Shown one piece after another: positions 6,695 through 7,173 of a stretch of 7,173 nucleotides of DNA. The notes under the pieces are model-generated. The model saw only the letters and a program-made list of their open reading frames with translations. It searched no databases and was not told the DNA's origin. The stretch's first letter is position 1; each line of letters begins with the position of its first letter. The stretch comes from JANWZL01 sp037445185 (GTDB lineage: Bacteria > Pseudomonadota > Gammaproteobacteria > Burkholderiales > Thiobacillaceae): the NCBI GenBank assembly GCA_037445185.1, contig JBBIKZ010000119.1, positions 1-7,173 on the forward strand, read 5' to 3'. Both the position numbers and the translations under genes were made by a program.

Positions 6695-6725
6695 GACGGC
6701 CGCCCCCGGGCGGCCGTCCTGTTTC
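6695..6725 (+). terminator. intrinsic terminator of the PhoD/phytase-like transcript
   Basis: GACGGCCGCCC (6695-6705) is perfectly complementary to GGGCGGCCGTC (6708-6718), a very stable 10-11 bp stem with a tiny loop, followed by CTGTTTC. The T run is short, but the stem and its position about 85 bases after the last gene fit a rho-independent terminator. It separates the upstream pair from the glycerophosphodiesterase, which therefore needs its own promoter. Confidence 0.7.
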
Positions 6726-6745
6726 GGACTGTGAGCCGTTCGGAT

Positions 6746-6757
6746 CATGCCGGCATG
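6746..6757. promoter_or_regulatory. 12-base perfect palindrome, possible operator
   Basis: CATGCCGGCATG is a perfect 12-base palindrome, just upstream of the candidate Pho box of the glycerophosphodiesterase gene. It could be a binding site for a dimeric regulator, or chance in GC-rich DNA. Confidence 0.25.
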
Positions 6758-6763
6758 TCCCGA

Positions 6764-6797
6764 CCGTCGAATATCCGTCATCCACGATCCCCAGAAT
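6764..6797 (+). promoter_or_regulatory. candidate Pho box and -10 upstream of the glycerophosphodiesterase gene
   Basis: CCGTCGA (6764-6770), ATAT, then CCGTCAT (6775-6781) give the 7+4+7 layout of a PhoB box, matching 10 of 14 half-site positions with an AT-rich linker. The second half-site is identical to that before the PhoD-type gene. Ten bases on is CAGAAT (6792-6797), matching TATAAT at four of six. A small inverted repeat, CACGAT/ATCGTG (6783-6788 with 6796-6801), overlaps the -10. Confidence 0.42.
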
Positions 6798-6846
6798 CGT
6801 GCGCTGCGACCGGACCACCGGTATACGTCCGAACGAATATTGACTC

Positions 6847-6861
6847 GGAGGTTGATCCATG
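6847..6861 (+). promoter_or_regulatory. ribosome binding site and ATG of the glycerophosphodiesterase gene
   Basis: GGAGG (6847-6851) lies seven bases before the ATG at 6859. It identifies 6859 as the original start even though that frame ends at TGA 6901-6903. The in-frame ATG at 6909 for the catalytic domain has no comparable site. Confidence 0.65.
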
Positions 6862-7173
6862 ACCCGACTGTCCTTGTTTGCCCTGCTGTCCGCCGCACCC
6901 TGACCGGTATGGACTCCCCGCCCGCCCTGGCCTGGAACACCCTGAACGGTCAGCCGCCCATCGACATCGGCCACCACGGCGCCTCGGGTCACCTGCCCGA
7001 GCACACCCTGGCGGCCTACGCCCTGGCCATCCAGCAAGGGGCGCACTACATCGAGTCGGGCCTGGTGATGACCAAGGATGGTCACCTGATCGCCCGGCAT
7101 GAGCCGATGCTTGACAGCACCACCGACGTCGCGAGCAAGTTCGATGCCTCGCGCAAGACCACCCGCATCCTGG
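6859..7173 (+). pseudogene. glycerophosphodiester phosphodiesterase (GlpQ-type), frameshifted, 3' end outside the window
   Basis: GlpQ-type enzymes hydrolyse glycerophosphodiesters to glycerol-3-phosphate and an alcohol. Translation from the ribosome-binding-site-backed ATG at 6859 gives a signal-peptide start (MTRLSLFALLSAAP) and then stops at TGA 6901. The catalytic domain continues in another frame: from the ATG at 6909, 88 codons run open to the window end with HHGASGHLPEHTLAAY, YIESGLVMTKDG, ARHEPMLDSTTDVASKF, close to E. coli GlpQ. One extra base in the CCC at 6898-6900 would join the parts, so a one-base deletion or a sequence error is likely. Numbered from 6909, His22, Glu49 and His64 are kept, but the usual Arg of the HR motif is His23 (6975-6977) and the metal-binding Asp of ExD is Gly51 (7059-7061). 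Together these suggest a decaying gene. Internal initiation at 6909 would yield a protein without a signal peptide. Confidence 0.75.

Noticed and set aside
6895..6912. Programmed frameshift to rescue the glycerophosphodiesterase
   Set aside because: A -1 shift would be needed, and GCA CCC TGA lacks a slippery heptamer; decay or a sequence error fits better.
1..7173. tRNA, rRNA or CRISPR arrays
   Set aside because: No cloverleaf-like or regularly spaced repeat structure seen on either strand.

Overview
The window is GC-rich (roughly two-thirds G+C by eye) and carries dense, same-strand, short-spaced bacterial genes. A LapG/LapD pair together with PEP-CTERM sorting tails points to an environmental, EPS-producing Gram-negative proteobacterium of the beta or gamma class. 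Genus cannot be settled from the sequence alone. All convincing genes are on the + strand; the long minus-strand reading frames are shadows of GC-rich coding sequence.

Left part (1-2984): a small unrecognised gene (28-249), a 165-base gap with a nine-C run and a hairpin, then lapG (415-1080) and lapD (1077-2984), which overlap at ATGA. LapD is an inner-membrane receptor with degenerate GGDEF and EAL domains. LapG is a periplasmic transglutaminase-fold cysteine protease. Together they form the known switch in which c-di-GMP-bound LapD sequesters LapG; when c-di-GMP falls, LapG is freed and cuts a LapA-type adhesin from the cell surface. No adhesin or secretion gene lies in the window.

Middle (2985-3226): a 242-base transposase-less element with 18-base terminal inverted repeats (one mismatch) and CTAG on both sides. 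It sits exactly at the lapD stop codon and contains several hairpins. It looks like a MITE.

Right part (3231-7173): a phosphate-acquisition cluster. It holds a secreted PhoD-type phosphatase with a PEP-CTERM tail (3371-5155), a secreted phytase/esterase-like beta-propeller protein with a nearly identical tail (5228-6610), a strong intrinsic terminator (6695-6718), and a broken GlpQ-type glycerophosphodiesterase (6859 to the window end). The last gene has a frameshift in its signal peptide and two active-site substitutions. Pho-box-like direct repeats (7 + 4 + 7 bases), each followed at 10 bases by a possible -10 element, precede both the PhoD gene and the glycerophosphodiesterase, so PhoB control under phosphate starvation is plausible.

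The individual families are known. The less ordinary points are surface-sorted organic-phosphate enzymes with matching Pho-box-like sites, their location beside the LapG/LapD switch (which in Pseudomonas fluorescens responds to phosphate starvation), and a mobile element placed precisely at a stop codon.
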